From Sphingomonas sp. Leaf67 (GTDB lineage Bacteria; Pseudomonadota; Alphaproteobacteria; Sphingomonadales; Sphingomonadaceae): a stretch of 64,000 nucleotides of DNA. The stretch covers positions 1 through 64,000 of the forward strand of contig NZ_LMLP01000019.1 of NCBI RefSeq assembly GCF_001421965.1, written 5' to 3'. Positions 28,482 to 38,090 of the stretch are shown here, piece after piece (position 1 is the stretch's first letter; the number at the start of each line of letters is the position of its first letter). The notes beneath the pieces were generated by a model that saw only the letters and a program-made list of their open reading frames with translations, did no database searches and had not been told where the DNA came from. Position numbers and translations under genes: made by a program.

Positions 28482-28814
28482 TCAGAGGGCGAGCCAGCGC
28501 CGTAGCGCCTGATCCACCTGCTCCATCGATGTTGCCGTCGCCTGACCGAGGACGCGGACGATGCGGCTGCGGCGCAATGTCTTGATCTTGTCGACCTGCG
28601 CCTCGCTTTCGACCGAGACCCCGGTCGCGTCGGAGGGCGCGAAGGGCACGCGGAACAGCGTCTCGCCGCCGGTCAGGCTGGTCATCGGGATGAGCGTAAC
28701 TGAGGCATGGGCTTCGTTGAACAGGTCGGATTGCACGACCAGAAAGGGTCGGCGCTTGTTCGCCAGTGCCTCGGGTCCTTCAACCAGCACGATCATGCCG
28801 CGGCCTATTTCCAC
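28482..28814 (-). CDS. MazF/PemK-family toxin
   Basis: 110 residues. The N-terminal GMIVLVEGPEALANKRRPFLVVQ and central ASVTLIPMTS match the MazF/PemK endoribonuclease barrel, and VDKIKTLRRSRIVRVLGQ the conserved C-terminal part. Members cleave mRNA at short motifs. The ATG at 28814 overlaps the antitoxin gene by 10 bases, the standard antitoxin-first arrangement. It lies 30 bases upstream of the aldolase start, so readthrough could reach the aldolase gene. Confidence 0.9.
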   Translation of the reverse strand: MEIGRGMIVLVEGPEALANKRRPFLVVQSDLFNEAHASVTLIPMTSLTGGETLFRVPFAPSDATGVSVESEAQVDKIKTLRRSRIVRVLGQATATSMEQVDQALRRWLAL

Positions 28815-29041
28815 CGGCCATCCTCCGCTTCGACGCGATCGAAAAACGCCCAGTCGGCACCGTCGTCGCGGGCGGCGGCGCGTTCGGACTGGCGACGGGC
28901 TTCGGCGCGAAACGCTTCGTCATGGAGTTCGACGTACCGACGGACGGCATCGCGGGCGATGTCGCTCTTGGAACGGCCCTGCGACCGGGCGACGTTGGCC
29001 AGCCGCTCTTCCAGCTCGGTATCGAGTCGTACGCCTAGCAC
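28805..29041 (-). CDS. Ribbon-helix-helix antitoxin
   Basis: 78 residues. The N-terminus LGVRLDTELEERLANVARSQ followed by SKSDIARDAVRRYVE is a CopG/MetJ-type ribbon-helix-helix DNA-binding domain; the charged C-terminal half would wrap the toxin. It probably represses its own operon. GTG start at 29041; the pair has no relatives elsewhere in the window. Confidence 0.88.
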   Translation of the reverse strand: MLGVRLDTELEERLANVARSQGRSKSDIARDAVRRYVELHDEAFRAEARRQSERAAARDDGADWAFFDRVEAEDGRWK

Positions 29042-29120
29042 CCGGTGCCACCTCCGTTTAACGTGTTGAACGGGTACGGCAGGTTGCGGTTGGGATCAAG
29101 CGGGTTGTTTTGCGGGTGGC

Positions 29121-29394
29121 TGTTTCAGAAGAAGTTGGTTCGCGCGAAGGCGCGAAGGCGCAAAGAGAAGAATTGGTTCGTGCAGAGAGGCGGAGACGCG
29201 GAGGGGTTGCGGTCGCGGTACCGTCTCGCGTCAGCGAGACCTTCATTCTTTCGGCAACGAGCAGATTGGAGGCCGCTGGTGCGGCAGTCCGATCCGCAAG
29301 GACGACGTCCTCTACGCCTCTGCGTCCCTGCGCGAACCCTCTTCTCTTTGCGCCTTCGCGCCTTCGCGTGAACCAACTACCTTCCTGAAACCGA
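29121..29394. repeat. 270-bp element with ~75-nt terminal inverted repeats
   Basis: The arms 29123-29200 and 29314-29392 are imperfect reverse complements, both containing TTCAG...AGTTGGTTC, then GCGAAGGCGCGAAGGCGCAA and AGAGAAGA. The centre of about 115 bases has no gene. It fills most of the 408-base gap between the antitoxin gene (start 29041) and the pgk terminator. The size and end structure resemble a MITE or a large REP-type element; no clear target duplication is visible. Confidence 0.75.
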
Positions 29395-29405
29395 ACGCCA
29401 CAGCG

Positions 29406-29434
29406 CGTCGCCCCGGCAACAGTCCGGGGCGACG
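29406..29434 (-). terminator. Strong hairpin downstream of pgk
   Basis: A perfect 11-base stem CGTCGCCCCGG / CCGGGGCGACG with a 7-base loop lies 16 bases past the pgk stop. There is no U-run, so it may end transcription weakly or serve mainly as a 3'-end stabiliser. Confidence 0.5.
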
Positions 29435-29449
29435 GCCTGCCGACAATCG

Positions 29450-30640
29450 TCAGCGCGTCAGGGCAGCAACGCCGGGCAATTCCTTGCCTTCCATCCATTC
29501 GAGGAACGCGCCGCCGGCAGTCGACACGAAGCTGAACTGATCGGCGACACCGGCCTGATTAAGCGCGGCGACGGTATCGCCGCCGCCCGCGACCGACACC
29601 AGCGATCCGTCGGCGGTCAATGCCGCCGCGGTCTTGGCCAGCGCGACGGTGGCGACGTCGAAGGGCGGGGTTTCGAACGCGCCCATCGGCCCGTTCCACA
29701 CCAGCGTGCGGCAATTCTTGAGCACGTCGCCCAGTGCCTCGGTCGCGGCGGGGCCGACGTCGAGGATCATTTCGTCGGCAGCGACTTCGTGGACGTTGAC
29801 GGTCCGGGTCGCGGGGTTCGGCCGAAATTCGGTCGCGACGACGACGTCATAGGGCAGGTGGATAGTGCAGCCTGCCTTCTCCGCCGCTTCGAAGATCGCT
29901 TCCGCCGTGCCGGTCAGATCGTGTTCGCACAGCGACTTGCCGACATTCACCCCGCGCGCGGCGAGGAAGGTGTTGGCCATGCCGCCGCCGATGATGAGGT
30001 GATCGACGCGGGTGACCAGATGGCGCAGCACGTCGAGCTTCGACGACACCTTGGCACCGCCCACCACCGCCGCGACCGGGTGCTGCGGGTTGCCCAGTGC
30101 CTTGTCGAGCGCATCGAGTTCGGCCTCCATCTGCCGTCCGGCAAAGGCGGGCAGCTTGTGGGCCAGCCCCTCGGTCGAGGCATGGGCGCGGTGCGCGGCG
30201 GAGAAGGCGTCGTTGACGTAATAGTCGCCCAAGGCGGCGAACCGGTCGATCACCGCCGGGTCGTTCGTTTCTTCACCAGCGAAGAAGCGGGTGTTTTCGA
30301 GAACGGCGATGTCGCCGGGGTTGAGCGTCGCGACATTCGCCTCGGCCCCTTCCCAATCGACATAGCGCACTTCGCGGCCGAGCACCGCCGACAGCGGCCG
30401 GACGACCTGCGACAGCGAAAACTCGGGGCTCGGCTGGCCCTTTGGACGGCCGAAATGGGCGAGGATCAGCACGATCGCGCCACGATCCGAAAGGTCGGTG
30501 ACGGTGCCGACGGTGGCGCGCAGGCGGGTGTCGTCGGTGACGGCGCCATCGGCCATCGGTACGTTCAGGTCCTCGCGGACCAGCACGCGCTTGCCGGTGA
30601 GGTCGCCCATGTCGTCGAGCGTCTTGAAATTGCGGCTCAT
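29450..30640 (-). CDS. pgk: Phosphoglycerate kinase
   Basis: 396 residues, normal length. It transfers phosphate from 1,3-bisphosphoglycerate to [36 protein letters not shown] and [13 protein letters not shown] are the substrate and nucleotide-binding motifs. The ATG at 30640 begins the conserved [11 protein letters not shown]; in-frame sequence upstream to 30925 belongs to the MOSC gene region. It follows gap and the MOSC gene on the same strand. Confidence 0.97.
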   Translation of the reverse strand: MSRNFKTLDDMGDLTGKRVLVREDLNVPMADGAVTDDTRLRATVGTVTDLSDRGAIVLILAHFGRPKGQPSPEFSLSQVVRPLSAVLGREVRYVDWEGAEANVATLNPGDIAVLENTRFFAGEETNDPAVIDRFAALGDYYVNDAFSAAHRAHASTEGLAHKLPAFAGRQMEAELDALDKALGNPQHPVAAVVGGAKVSSKLDVLRHLVTRVDHLIIGGGMANTFLAARGVNVGKSLCEHDLTGTAEAIFEAAEKAGCTIHLPYDVVVATEFRPNPATRTVNVHEVAADEMILDVGPAATEALGDVLKNCRTLVWNGPMGAFETPPFDVATVALAKTAAALTADGSLVSVAGGGDTVAALNQAGVADQFSFVSTAGGAFLEWMEGKELPGVAALTR

Positions 30641-30654
30641 GTCTTCGCTCCCTA

Positions 30655-30728
30655 ATGCCGTTCGGTTCGAGCAGCGTGCGAAGCGAGCGAGAGGCGTCCG
30701 TCGGAAACGGTTCTCGACAAGCTCGAAC
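30655..30728. repeat. REP-like inverted repeat between the MOSC gene and pgk
   Basis: The ends GGTTCGAG (30665 region) and CTCGAACC (30720 region) with an inner ...CGGTTCTCGACAAG... make an imperfect inverted repeat. A GTTCGAGCTTGTCGAGAACC-like core is a form often seen repeated in sphingomonad genomes. It occupies the whole gap and could lower or tune pgk expression. Confidence 0.5.
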
Positions 30729-31190
30729 CTAACGCGTTGTTTCCAGTGTAATCGCATCGCCGACGGTGAGGACGCCGCCCTCGATGACCCGCGCCAGCGC
30801 GCCACCGCGCCAGTCGGGGATGAGCGCGCCGCGCAGCCCCTCGACGATCGTCTCCATGCGGCTGCATGGATCGCATTCCTTGGTGATTTCGAGCAGTACC
30901 GGTCCGACGCGGACGTACGCGCCACACGTTTGCGGCAGGTCGAAATCCTCGACCAGCAGGTTCGCGCGGCGTTCCCACCATGGCAGGTCGTGACCGACCT
31001 CGCGCATCGCCTGCGCCCAGTCGCCGACTTCCATCAGCGAAACCTGCCGATTGTTGCGGCCGGGTTTGAGCGCACCGCGGAAATCGCCGTCGAGGCCGGT
31101 TTCGACGGTGACGCGCACCGTCTGCACCAGCTCGATCGGCCCGCGCGAAAAGGCGTGGCGGGCGATGCCCTTCAGGATACCGCCCGCCAC
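30729..31190 (-). CDS. MOSC domain protein
   Basis: 153 residues. A compact MOSC beta-barrel: GLDGDFRG near residue 33, then a Cys in [10 protein letters not shown] (about residue 108), which in MOSC proteins carries or transfers sulfur, and a final [13 protein letters not shown] strand. Members move sulfur to molybdenum cofactor or other acceptors; the substrate here is unknown. The GTG at 31190 is four bases past the gap stop, so translation is probably coupled to gap, an unexplained partner. Confidence 0.85.
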   Translation of the reverse strand: MAGGILKGIARHAFSRGPIELVQTVRVTVETGLDGDFRGALKPGRNNRQVSLMEVGDWAQAMREVGHDLPWWERRANLLVEDFDLPQTCGAYVRVGPVLLEITKECDPCSRMETIVEGLRGALIPDWRGGALARVIEGGVLTVGDAITLETTR

Positions 31191-31194
31191 CGGA

Positions 31195-32202
31195 TCAGCC
31201 CAGCTTCGCCATCGCGGTCGCGGTGTCGACCATGCGGTTCGAGAAGCCCCATTCGTTGTCGTACCACGAAACGACGCGGACCAGCTTGCCGTCGAGCACC
31301 GCGGTCTCGAGGCTGTCGACGGTCGACGACGCGGGGGTATGGACGATGTCGATCGAGACCAGCGGGTCTTCCGAATAGACCAGCACGCCCTTGAGCGGAC
31401 CCGATTCCGACGCCGCCTTCAGGATCGCATTGACCTCGTCCTTGGTCGTGTCGCGCTTCGGGGTGAAGGTCAGGTCGACGAGGCTGCCATCCGGCACGGG
31501 CACGCGCACGGCCGAACCGTCGAGACGGCCCTTGAGTTCGGGCAGCACTTCGCCGACCGCGCGGGCGGCACCGGTGGTGGTCGGGATCATCGACATGGCC
31601 GCCGCACGGGCGCGGCGCAGATCGGGGTGGATCTGGTCAAGGATCTTCTGATCGTTGGTGTAGGCGTGGATCGTGGTCATCAGGCCGCGTTCGATGCCGA
31701 TCGAATCGTTCAGCACCTTGGCGACCGGGGCAAGGCAGTTGGTGGTGCACGATGCGTTCGACACGATCGTGTGGCCGGCCTCCAGCTTGTCGTGGTTCAC
31801 GCCATAGACGACGGTCAGGTCGACGTTCTTGCCGGGTGCCGAGATCAGCACGCGCTTGGCACCGGCGTCGATATGCTTCTGGCACGACGTCCGGTCGGTG
31901 AAGAAGCCGGTGCATTCGAGAACCAGCTCGACGCCCAGTTCCTTGTGCGGCAAGTTCGCCGGATCACGCTCGGCCGTGACGCGGATGCGCTTGGCGTCGA
32001 TGACCAGATCGTCGCCCTCGGCGGCGACATCGCCCGGATATTTGCCATGGACCGAGTCGCGGCTGAACAGCCACGCATTCGACTTGGCATCGGCGAGGTC
32101 GTTGATCGTGACCAGTTCGAGGCCGCAGTCGGGGCGTTCGAGGATCGCGCGCGCCACCAGGCGGCCGATGCGCCCGAATCCGTTGATCGCTACTTTCGTC
32201 AT
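31195..32202 (-). CDS. gap: Glyceraldehyde-3-phosphate dehydrogenase
   Basis: 335 residues. [16 protein letters not shown] is the NAD-binding Rossmann start and [12 protein letters not shown] carries the catalytic Cys, with [14 protein letters not shown] near the end. It oxidises glyceraldehyde 3-phosphate in glycolysis. The ATG at 32202 starts the family's [10 protein letters not shown]. It lies 13 bases after the tkt stop. Confidence 0.98.
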   Translation of the reverse strand: MTKVAINGFGRIGRLVARAILERPDCGLELVTINDLADAKSNAWLFSRDSVHGKYPGDVAAEGDDLVIDAKRIRVTAERDPANLPHKELGVELVLECTGFFTDRTSCQKHIDAGAKRVLISAPGKNVDLTVVYGVNHDKLEAGHTIVSNASCTTNCLAPVAKVLNDSIGIERGLMTTIHAYTNDQKILDQIHPDLRRARAAAMSMIPTTTGAARAVGEVLPELKGRLDGSAVRVPVPDGSLVDLTFTPKRDTTKDEVNAILKAASESGPLKGVLVYSEDPLVSIDIVHTPASSTVDSLETAVLDGKLVRVVSWYDNEWGFSNRMVDTATAMAKLG

Positions 32203-32215
32203 ATCCGCGTCTCCC

Positions 32216-34195
32216 TCAATGTCCGAGCCGTGCCAGCACCTTCGCGGTGACGGCATCGGTGGTCAGGCCGAAATATTCATAAAGCTTGTCGGCCGGGGCG
32301 GACGCCCCGAACCGGTCAATGCCGAAGCGAAGGCCATCGACCATCGTATAGCGTTCCCAGCCGATCGTCGTCCCGGCCTCGATCGAGACGCGCAGGATGT
32401 CGTCGGGGCGGGCATGCGGCAGCACGTCCTCGCGATAGGCGGCGTCCTGCGCATCGAAGCGCGACCAGCAGGGCATCGACACGACATCGGCCCCGATCCC
32501 CTGCCCTTCCAGCTTGGCGGCGACGCCCAGCGCGATCTCGACCTCCGAACCGGTGGCGAGCAGGATCACGCGGCGGTCGGCCTCGGCGCCCTTCAGGCGA
32601 TAGGCACCCCTGGCGCTGCGATTCTCGGTGGCGTCGGTGCGGACTTGCGGGAGGTTCTGGCGCGACAGCGCGAGCAGCGACGGACCGTCGCGGCTCTGCA
32701 CCGCCAGTTCCCAGCATTCCGCCGTCTCGACCGCATCGGCCGGGCGATAGACGTCGAGGCCAGGGATCAGGCGCAGGCTCATGACATGCTCGATCGGCTG
32801 ATGCGTCGGGCCGTCCTCACCCAGACCGATCGAGTCGTGGGTCATGACGTAGACGACACCGGCATTTTGCAGCGCCGACAGCCGGATCGCCGGCCGCGCA
32901 TAGTCGGCGAACACTAGGAAGGTCCCGCCATAGGCCAGCACGCCGCCATGCAGCGCCATGCCGTTCATCGCCGCCGACATGCCGAATTCGCGGATGCCGT
33001 AATGGATGTAGCGGCCCGAATAATCGTCGGCGGTCAGCGGCACCAGCGCCTTGGTCTGGGTATTGTTCGAGGGGGTCAGGTCGGCCGAGCCGCCGATCGT
33101 TTCGGGCAGCGAAGCGTTGATCGCTTCGAGCGCCAGCGACGATGCGACGCGGGTCGCGATCTTCTTCGGATCGGCCAGCAGCCCGTCGACATGGGCCTTG
33201 AGCGACCAGCCCTCGGGCAGCTTGTTCGCCATGCGACGCTCGAATTCAAAGCGATCGAAATGGCTTGCGAGGCGATCCTGCCATTCGGCGCGAACCGAGC
33301 CACCCTTCGCACCGATCGCCTTCCACGCATCGGTCAGCGCTTCGGGCAGATGGAAGGCTTCGTGCTCCCACAGCAATGCAGCGCGGGTGGCGAGGATTTC
33401 ATCGGCGCCGAGCGGCGAGCCATGAACCTTGTGGCTGCCACCCTTGTTCGGTGCGCCCTTGCCGATGACGGTCCGGCAGCAGACCAGCGACGGACGGGGA
33501 TCGGCAGCGGCTTCGGCGAGCGCGCGGTCGATATCGGCAAAGTCGTGGCCGTCACAGGCGACGACGTGCCAGCCGGTCGCCGCATAGCGGGCCGCAACGT
33601 CCTCGCTGGTCGACAGGTCGGTCGAACCGTCGATGGTGATGCGATTGTCGTCCCACAGCACGTTCAGGCGGCCGAGCTTCAGATGCCCCGCCAGACCGAT
33701 CGCTTCGTGGTTGATCCCTTCCATCAGGCAGCCGTCGCCAGCGATCACCCAAGTACGGTGGTCGACCAGATCGTCGCCGAACACGGTGTTCAGGTGGCGC
33801 TCGGCCGTCGCCATGCCTACCGCCATCGCCAACCCCTGCCCCAGCGGACCGGTGGTGCATTCGATGCCCGGCAGCTCGAAATTTTCGGGATGGCCGGCGC
33901 ACGGGCTGCCCAGCTTGCGGAAATTCGCAATGTCCTCGATCGTCGGCTGCGCATAGCCGGTCAGATGGAGGAGCGAATAGATCAGCATCGACCCATGGCC
34001 AGCCGACAGGACGAAGCGGTCGCGATCGGCCCAGTTCGGGTCGGTCGGATCGAACTTCAAATAGTTCGACCACAATACCGTCGCCACGTCGGCCATGCCC
34101 ATCGGCATGCCCGGATGGCCGGAATTGGCGGCCTCTACCGCATCCATCGACAAAACGCGGATGGCGTTGGCGAGTTCAAGCTGGGATATGGTCAC
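32216..34195 (-). CDS. tkt: Transketolase
   Basis: 659 residues. It moves two-carbon units in the pentose-phosphate pathway with thiamine diphosphate. [26 protein letters not shown] plus WDDNRITID (cofactor binding), and [18 protein letters not shown] are the signatures. The GTG at 34195 is chosen over the one at 34201 because AGGAG lies 5 bases upstream of the former and overlaps the latter. First gene of tkt-gap-MOSC-pgk. Confidence 0.97.
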   Translation of the reverse strand: MTISQLELANAIRVLSMDAVEAANSGHPGMPMGMADVATVLWSNYLKFDPTDPNWADRDRFVLSAGHGSMLIYSLLHLTGYAQPTIEDIANFRKLGSPCAGHPENFELPGIECTTGPLGQGLAMAVGMATAERHLNTVFGDDLVDHRTWVIAGDGCLMEGINHEAIGLAGHLKLGRLNVLWDDNRITIDGSTDLSTSEDVAARYAATGWHVVACDGHDFADIDRALAEAAADPRPSLVCCRTVIGKGAPNKGGSHKVHGSPLGADEILATRAALLWEHEAFHLPEALTDAWKAIGAKGGSVRAEWQDRLASHFDRFEFERRMANKLPEGWSLKAHVDGLLADPKKIATRVASSLALEAINASLPETIGGSADLTPSNNTQTKALVPLTADDYSGRYIHYGIREFGMSAAMNGMALHGGVLAYGGTFLVFADYARPAIRLSALQNAGVVYVMTHDSIGLGEDGPTHQPIEHVMSLRLIPGLDVYRPADAVETAECWELAVQSRDGPSLLALSRQNLPQVRTDATENRSARGAYRLKGAEADRRVILLATGSEVEIALGVAAKLEGQGIGADVVSMPCWSRFDAQDAAYREDVLPHARPDDILRVSIEAGTTIGWERYTMVDGLRFGIDRFGASAPADKLYEYFGLTTDAVTAKVLARLGH

Positions 34196-34317
34196 GCGCA
34201 CTCCTGTTGGGCGCCAGAGTACTAAGGTTCGGGCGAGCCTTTGGAACCGTCACGCCCCACAGTCAACCGCCCAGACGAAGGGTTGTTTAACATGTATAGC
34301 AAGCGGAGATGTATCCG

Positions 34318-34509
34318 ATGAACGAGGACGCCCACGAGGCCGCTGTCGCGCGCATCGAACAGGCGCTGGTGCGGATCGAGCGCGCGTCGGAGTCGCAGGC
34401 GTTCAAGAATCGGACGCTTGCGACCCGCCACGCTGTTTTGCGATCGAGGATCGGCGACGCGATCGGCGCGATCGATTCGGTAATTACGCGCGAAACGGAG
34501 GCGGATTGA
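34318..34509 (+). CDS. Small conserved-type hypothetical upstream of zapA
   Basis: 63 residues, charged and helical, with an Ala/Arg/Glu pattern (AVARIEQALVRIERA) suggesting a short coiled coil. The ATG at 34318 has GGAG 9 bases upstream; the in-frame ATG at 34309 touches that GGAG and is less likely. The stop overlaps the zapA start by one base (TGATG), so the two genes are probably translationally coupled and may act together in division. I know no named family for it. Confidence 0.75.
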   Translation: MNEDAHEAAVARIEQALVRIERASESQAFKNRTLATRHAVLRSRIGDAIGAIDSVITRETEAD

Positions 34510-34808
34510 TGGGACAGATCGCGTTGAACGTCGCCGGACGCGAATATCAGGTCGGGTGCCGCGACGGTGAGGAGCCCAAGCTGCGGGGTCTGGCGACTAT
34601 GCTGGAACGCCACGCCGACGCAGCCCAACGCGCGGCGCGCGGATCGACCGAACGGACGCTGCTGTATATCGCGCTGATGATTGCCGACGAGCTGGCCGAT
34701 CGCGAGGCGAGCGCCGCCGGAGGACACTCGGCGGCGATGCTGACGCAAATCGCCGAACGGCTGGAGATGGTCGCATCAGCCCTTGAGGAAAGTCCGTCGA
34801 ATCCTTAG
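34509..34808 (+). CDS. zapA: Cell division protein ZapA
   Basis: 99 residues. The N-terminal IALNVAGREYQVGCRDGEEPKL is the ZapA head domain motif, followed by a helix that forms the tetrameric coiled coil. ZapA binds and bundles FtsZ filaments at midcell. The frame is open upstream, but the ATG at 34509 starts the domain. The gene is followed by 6S RNA and the cyclo-ligase gene, the same order as zapA-ssrS-fau in E. coli. Confidence 0.93.
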   Translation: MGQIALNVAGREYQVGCRDGEEPKLRGLATMLERHADAAQRAARGSTERTLLYIALMIADELADREASAAGGHSAAMLTQIAERLEMVASALEESPSNP

Positions 34809-34814
34809 ATAGGT

Positions 34815-34979
34815 CTTGGCGGGAACTGCCCGGTGCGAGCCTTGCATAATCCCTGAGGCTATTTCTTCATCCATGGGGGTTGTCCCTGCGCAGATCCTGG
34901 TCTGACGTACATGATCCCCACCTGACGTACCGTGCGTCAGTGGATAACGCGGCAAACGGCCCATGGTGGTCCCGCCACC
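34815..34979 (+). ncRNA. ssrS: 6S RNA
   Basis: In the 184-base gap between zapA and the cyclo-ligase gene, TGGCGGGA (34817-34824) pairs with TCCCGCCA (34970-34977), closing a ~161-nt RNA. Inner complementary segments flank a purine/pyrimidine-rich region that would be the open central bubble. Length, closing stem and genomic place match 6S RNA, which binds sigma-70 RNA polymerase as a promoter mimic. Ends are approximate. Confidence 0.8.
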
Positions 34980-34992
34980 CCATGTTTCGCCC

Positions 34993-35547
34993 ATGACGAT
35001 CGACAAATCCAGCCTGCGCGGTGAACTCCGCAGCCTGCGCCGGGCGTTCGTCGCCGCTGGACAGCCGGCGCTGGTGCCACCGAGCCTGTTTTTGAACGCG
35101 CTGCGCGAAGGGATGATCGTCGCAAGCTATGTCCCCGTCGGCAGCGAGGCCGACCCGTCCCGTTTCGAGGCGGCGGCGCTTTATGCCGGTGCGACATTGG
35201 CATGGCCGGTGGTCGTCGACCGGGATTCACCGATAACGTTTCATCCTGCGCCGGGGGGACAAATGGTGGATGGTCCGTTTGGGCTGAAGCAACCGTCGGG
35301 GGACACGGCGCCGGTCGTGCCGGATATCATCCTGACCCCGCTGCTCGGCTTCGATTCGCGGTGCAATCGGCTGGGTCAGGGCGCGGGACATTACGACCGG
35401 GCGTTTGCATCGTGGCCGGAGGCGCTGCGGATCGGTATCGCATGGTCGGTGCAGCAGGTCGCCGACCTCCCTTGCGACGCGTGGGATATGCCGTTGGACG
35501 CGATCGTCACCGAAACCGAACTGATTCTGCCAGGAGCCGCACGATGA
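34993..35547 (+). CDS. 5-formyltetrahydrofolate cyclo-ligase
   Basis: 184 residues. It converts 5-formyl-THF to 5,10-methenyl-THF using ATP. The C-terminal motif LTPLLGFDSRCNRLGQGAGHYDR is the family's phosphate-binding loop (here with SRCNRLGQG), and GIAWSVQQV follows. ATG at 34993 begins the conserved MTIDKSSLRGELR; an upstream in-frame ATG (34963) lies inside the 6S RNA. Confidence 0.93.
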   Translation: MTIDKSSLRGELRSLRRAFVAAGQPALVPPSLFLNALREGMIVASYVPVGSEADPSRFEAAALYAGATLAWPVVVDRDSPITFHPAPGGQMVDGPFGLKQPSGDTAPVVPDIILTPLLGFDSRCNRLGQGAGHYDRAFASWPEALRIGIAWSVQQVADLPCDAWDMPLDAIVTETELILPGAAR

Positions 35548-35759
35548 ACGAACCGACATGGCGCAAGCCGGCCGGGGTGCTCGCGATTCTTGGCATGCTG
35601 ATCTTATGGGCGATCGGCGTCGCGATGCTGTCGGATGTAGTAGGCGGCTGGCACTGGCTGTCGCAGCTCGGTTTTTATCTTACCGCCGGTATCGCGTGGC
35701 TATGGGTATTGCCGATGCGAGCAATGTTGCGCTGGATGGAGACCGGCCAGTGGCGGTAG
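35544..35759 (+). CDS. DUF2842 family membrane protein
   Basis: 71 residues, two hydrophobic spans (about 10-29 and 40-58) ending in the RAMLRWMETGQW motif that defines DUF2842. Function unknown; confined to alphaproteobacteria as far as I know. The start overlaps the cyclo-ligase stop (ATGA). Confidence 0.88.
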   Translation: MNEPTWRKPAGVLAILGMLILWAIGVAMLSDVVGGWHWLSQLGFYLTAGIAWLWVLPMRAMLRWMETGQWR

Positions 35760-35780
35760 CGCACATCGCTTCGTGCGCAA

Positions 35781-35857
<77 letters not shown>

Positions 35858-36575
35858 TCTCTAGCGAGGAGGCGGCGTTTAGGTCAGCGAATCGTTGCTG
35901 TAAAGCGGCTATTTGGAACGGGCATGATTTTGTCGCGCGGCTGGCGCACGGGCAGTCGTTGACGCGCGAACCCACCGGTCGGGAGGATACCGGGGACCAC
36001 CGCATCCTTTACGGTCGCATCGAGACCGGGATTTGAGGACATGTCGGAGCACGCCCGGGAATAGCTAGGGCGAGGCCGCTGTCATCGGCAGCGCGATTGG
36101 AAGCAGGCGATGCCAGACGACGCGGCCCGACGCGAACCCCTCGGAAAGGTCAGCGCGGGCGGTCGCCCCGCCGGTGCCGGCGTGGCCCCCGTCGTCGGTT
36201 CGAGCGGCAGCGGCGCACGCGTCGGCCAGCGGCCGGATCCTGTCGAGTTCGACATCACCCTACCCGATCAGCAGGTGCCGTCGCCGTACAGTACATCGCC
36301 GGACGTGCCTTACACTAAGTGCCGCCACCTGCGGTATGGCCAGTCGTAAGGTAGAAAAGCAAACGCCAGCACGCGCCTTGCGACGCCGGCCCAGATCGCC
36401 CGGCTCCACATCACGATCACGTCGCCCTGCCATACGTCAGCGCCATCTTGCTCGTCGGACGTGAGGTCGACACCCGAACGCAGCCGGCGGAACAGCGGGT
36501 CACGTTGCGATGTAATTGTATCTGCGTGGATCGTGCCGTCCGTACCGGCACCCGGCGCATCCAAACGATGCGCCA
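35858..36575. other. 718-base spacer between the two tRNA-Asp genes, no convincing gene
   Basis: Short open frames occur on both strands (for example 36110-36349 plus, 36310-36576 minus), but none has a good ribosome binding site or recognisable motif and codon position bias is weak. The text looks more irregular than the neighbouring genes. It could be a decayed insertion. Confidence 0.5.
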
Positions 36576-36652
<77 letters not shown>

Positions 36653-36673
36653 TCTCTAGCGAGGAGGCGGGCT

Positions 36674-37927
36674 TTACGGAGCGGTGCCGGGGCTGTCAAC
36701 GGCGCTGTTGCCATTTGGTGCATTTCGTTGCGCGGGCGGCACGTCCTGCACCAGCGTGCCGTGTTCGAACAGGAAGCCGGCGATATCGGGTTTGCCGGCA
36801 CCTTTCAGCACCGTCTGGATGATGATGAGCAACGGCACCGCCAGCAATGCGCCGGGCGTACCCCATACCCAGCCCCAGAAGCTGAGCGTTATCAGGATCA
36901 TCAGCGGATTGATGGTCAGGCGGTGCCCGACGACCAGCGGAGTGATGACGTTCGCCTCCACCAGATGCGCACCGACCATGATCGCAGCGGGCAGCAACGC
37001 CCACCAGATATCGGTAAAGGTCATCAGCCCGCCGACCGCCAGCAGCAAGGCGGCGAAGATCGGGCCGAGATAGGGCACATAGTTGAGCAGCGCGACGAGG
37101 CCGCCCCACATCAACGGCGTCGGCATGCCGATATACCACAGGGCAAAGGCGACGATCACACCGAGCATCAGATTGATGAAGGTGATCGTGCCGAGATAGG
37201 CCGAAGTGTCGTCGACGACGTTCTGGATCACGCGCGCGGTCGCCATCGCGCCGCCGAAGCTGCTGCGCCCGGTGATCGCGGCGCGACGCAGATTGGTCCA
37301 GCCGGCGAGAAAGAAATAGATGACGAGAATCGCGAAGAACATCTCCAGCAAGGCCGACGGTGCGGAGGTGGTGACGACGTCGAGCAGCGATTGCGGCGGG
37401 GCAACGCTGCTGGTCGTCTGGCGCGCCGGCGCACTGGCAACGTTGGCGATCAGGCCGTTCACGAATTTTTCGAGGCTGGCATAGAAATCGATCAGCGGCG
37501 CGATATTTTCCTGCACGCGGTCGATGCGGTCGGGGAGGATCGCCGCCCAGCCCCATGCCGGCACGACGATCGAGGCCAGCGCGCCATTCGCGACGATCAG
37601 GAACAGGAGCACGCAGACCAGCGCGGCGAGCGGGGCGGGCACCCGGTGGCGCTCCTGCCATTCGAGCAGCGGCACCAGCGCGATGGCGATCACGATCGCG
37701 GCGGTCAGCGGCAGGAAAAATCGCGCGCCCGCCTGCAACGCGAAGGGCAATGCCAGTACCAGCCCGACCCCGGCGATCAGCGTCAGCGCGGCGAGCAGCC
37801 GGTCGCGACGCAATTCCTCGGTCGGGGCATCGACCACCGCGTCGACCGGATCGGACGGCGGCGTTGCGGCGGTGCCGGTCGCACCGACCCGGTCGATGGT
37901 CGCGGATTCTTCTGTGGTTTGTACCAT
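36674..37927 (-). CDS. AI-2E family transporter (PerM/YhhT-like)
   Basis: 417 residues with about eight membrane helices in the usual pattern of two N-terminal pairs, a central amphipathic region (about 130-200) and a C-terminal block of helices with LLNYVPYLGPIFAALLLAVGG. Members export autoinducer-2, or in other cases Na+ or small solutes; the substrate cannot be told from sequence. Divergent from bioF, with a ~160-base gap between the starts. Confidence 0.9.
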   Translation of the reverse strand: MVQTTEESATIDRVGATGTAATPPSDPVDAVVDAPTEELRRDRLLAALTLIAGVGLVLALPFALQAGARFFLPLTAAIVIAIALVPLLEWQERHRVPAPLAALVCVLLFLIVANGALASIVVPAWGWAAILPDRIDRVQENIAPLIDFYASLEKFVNGLIANVASAPARQTTSSVAPPQSLLDVVTTSAPSALLEMFFAILVIYFFLAGWTNLRRAAITGRSSFGGAMATARVIQNVVDDTSAYLGTITFINLMLGVIVAFALWYIGMPTPLMWGGLVALLNYVPYLGPIFAALLLAVGGLMTFTDIWWALLPAAIMVGAHLVEANVITPLVVGHRLTINPLMILITLSFWGWVWGTPGALLAVPLLIIIQTVLKGAGKPDIAGFLFEHGTLVQDVPPAQRNAPNGNSAVDSPGTAP

Positions 37928-38090
37928 GTGCCCTGATCACCCCCTGCGCCGTCGCGGACCGTATCGGCAACGACGATCGACGCATCGGCCCTTAACGCGC
38001 AACGACGCAATTTGCGCCATGCCGATGTCGCGGATACAGGCGACGCCCGGCATGGAGTGGAGAAGACAGGGCGTGGGAGAAGGAGCAGCG

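Noticed and set aside
38000..38090. BioR-type operator (TTATMKATAA) before bioF or the bioB operon
   Set aside because: No matching palindrome was found in the bioF leader or near 50200; the 50210 palindrome has a different sequence.
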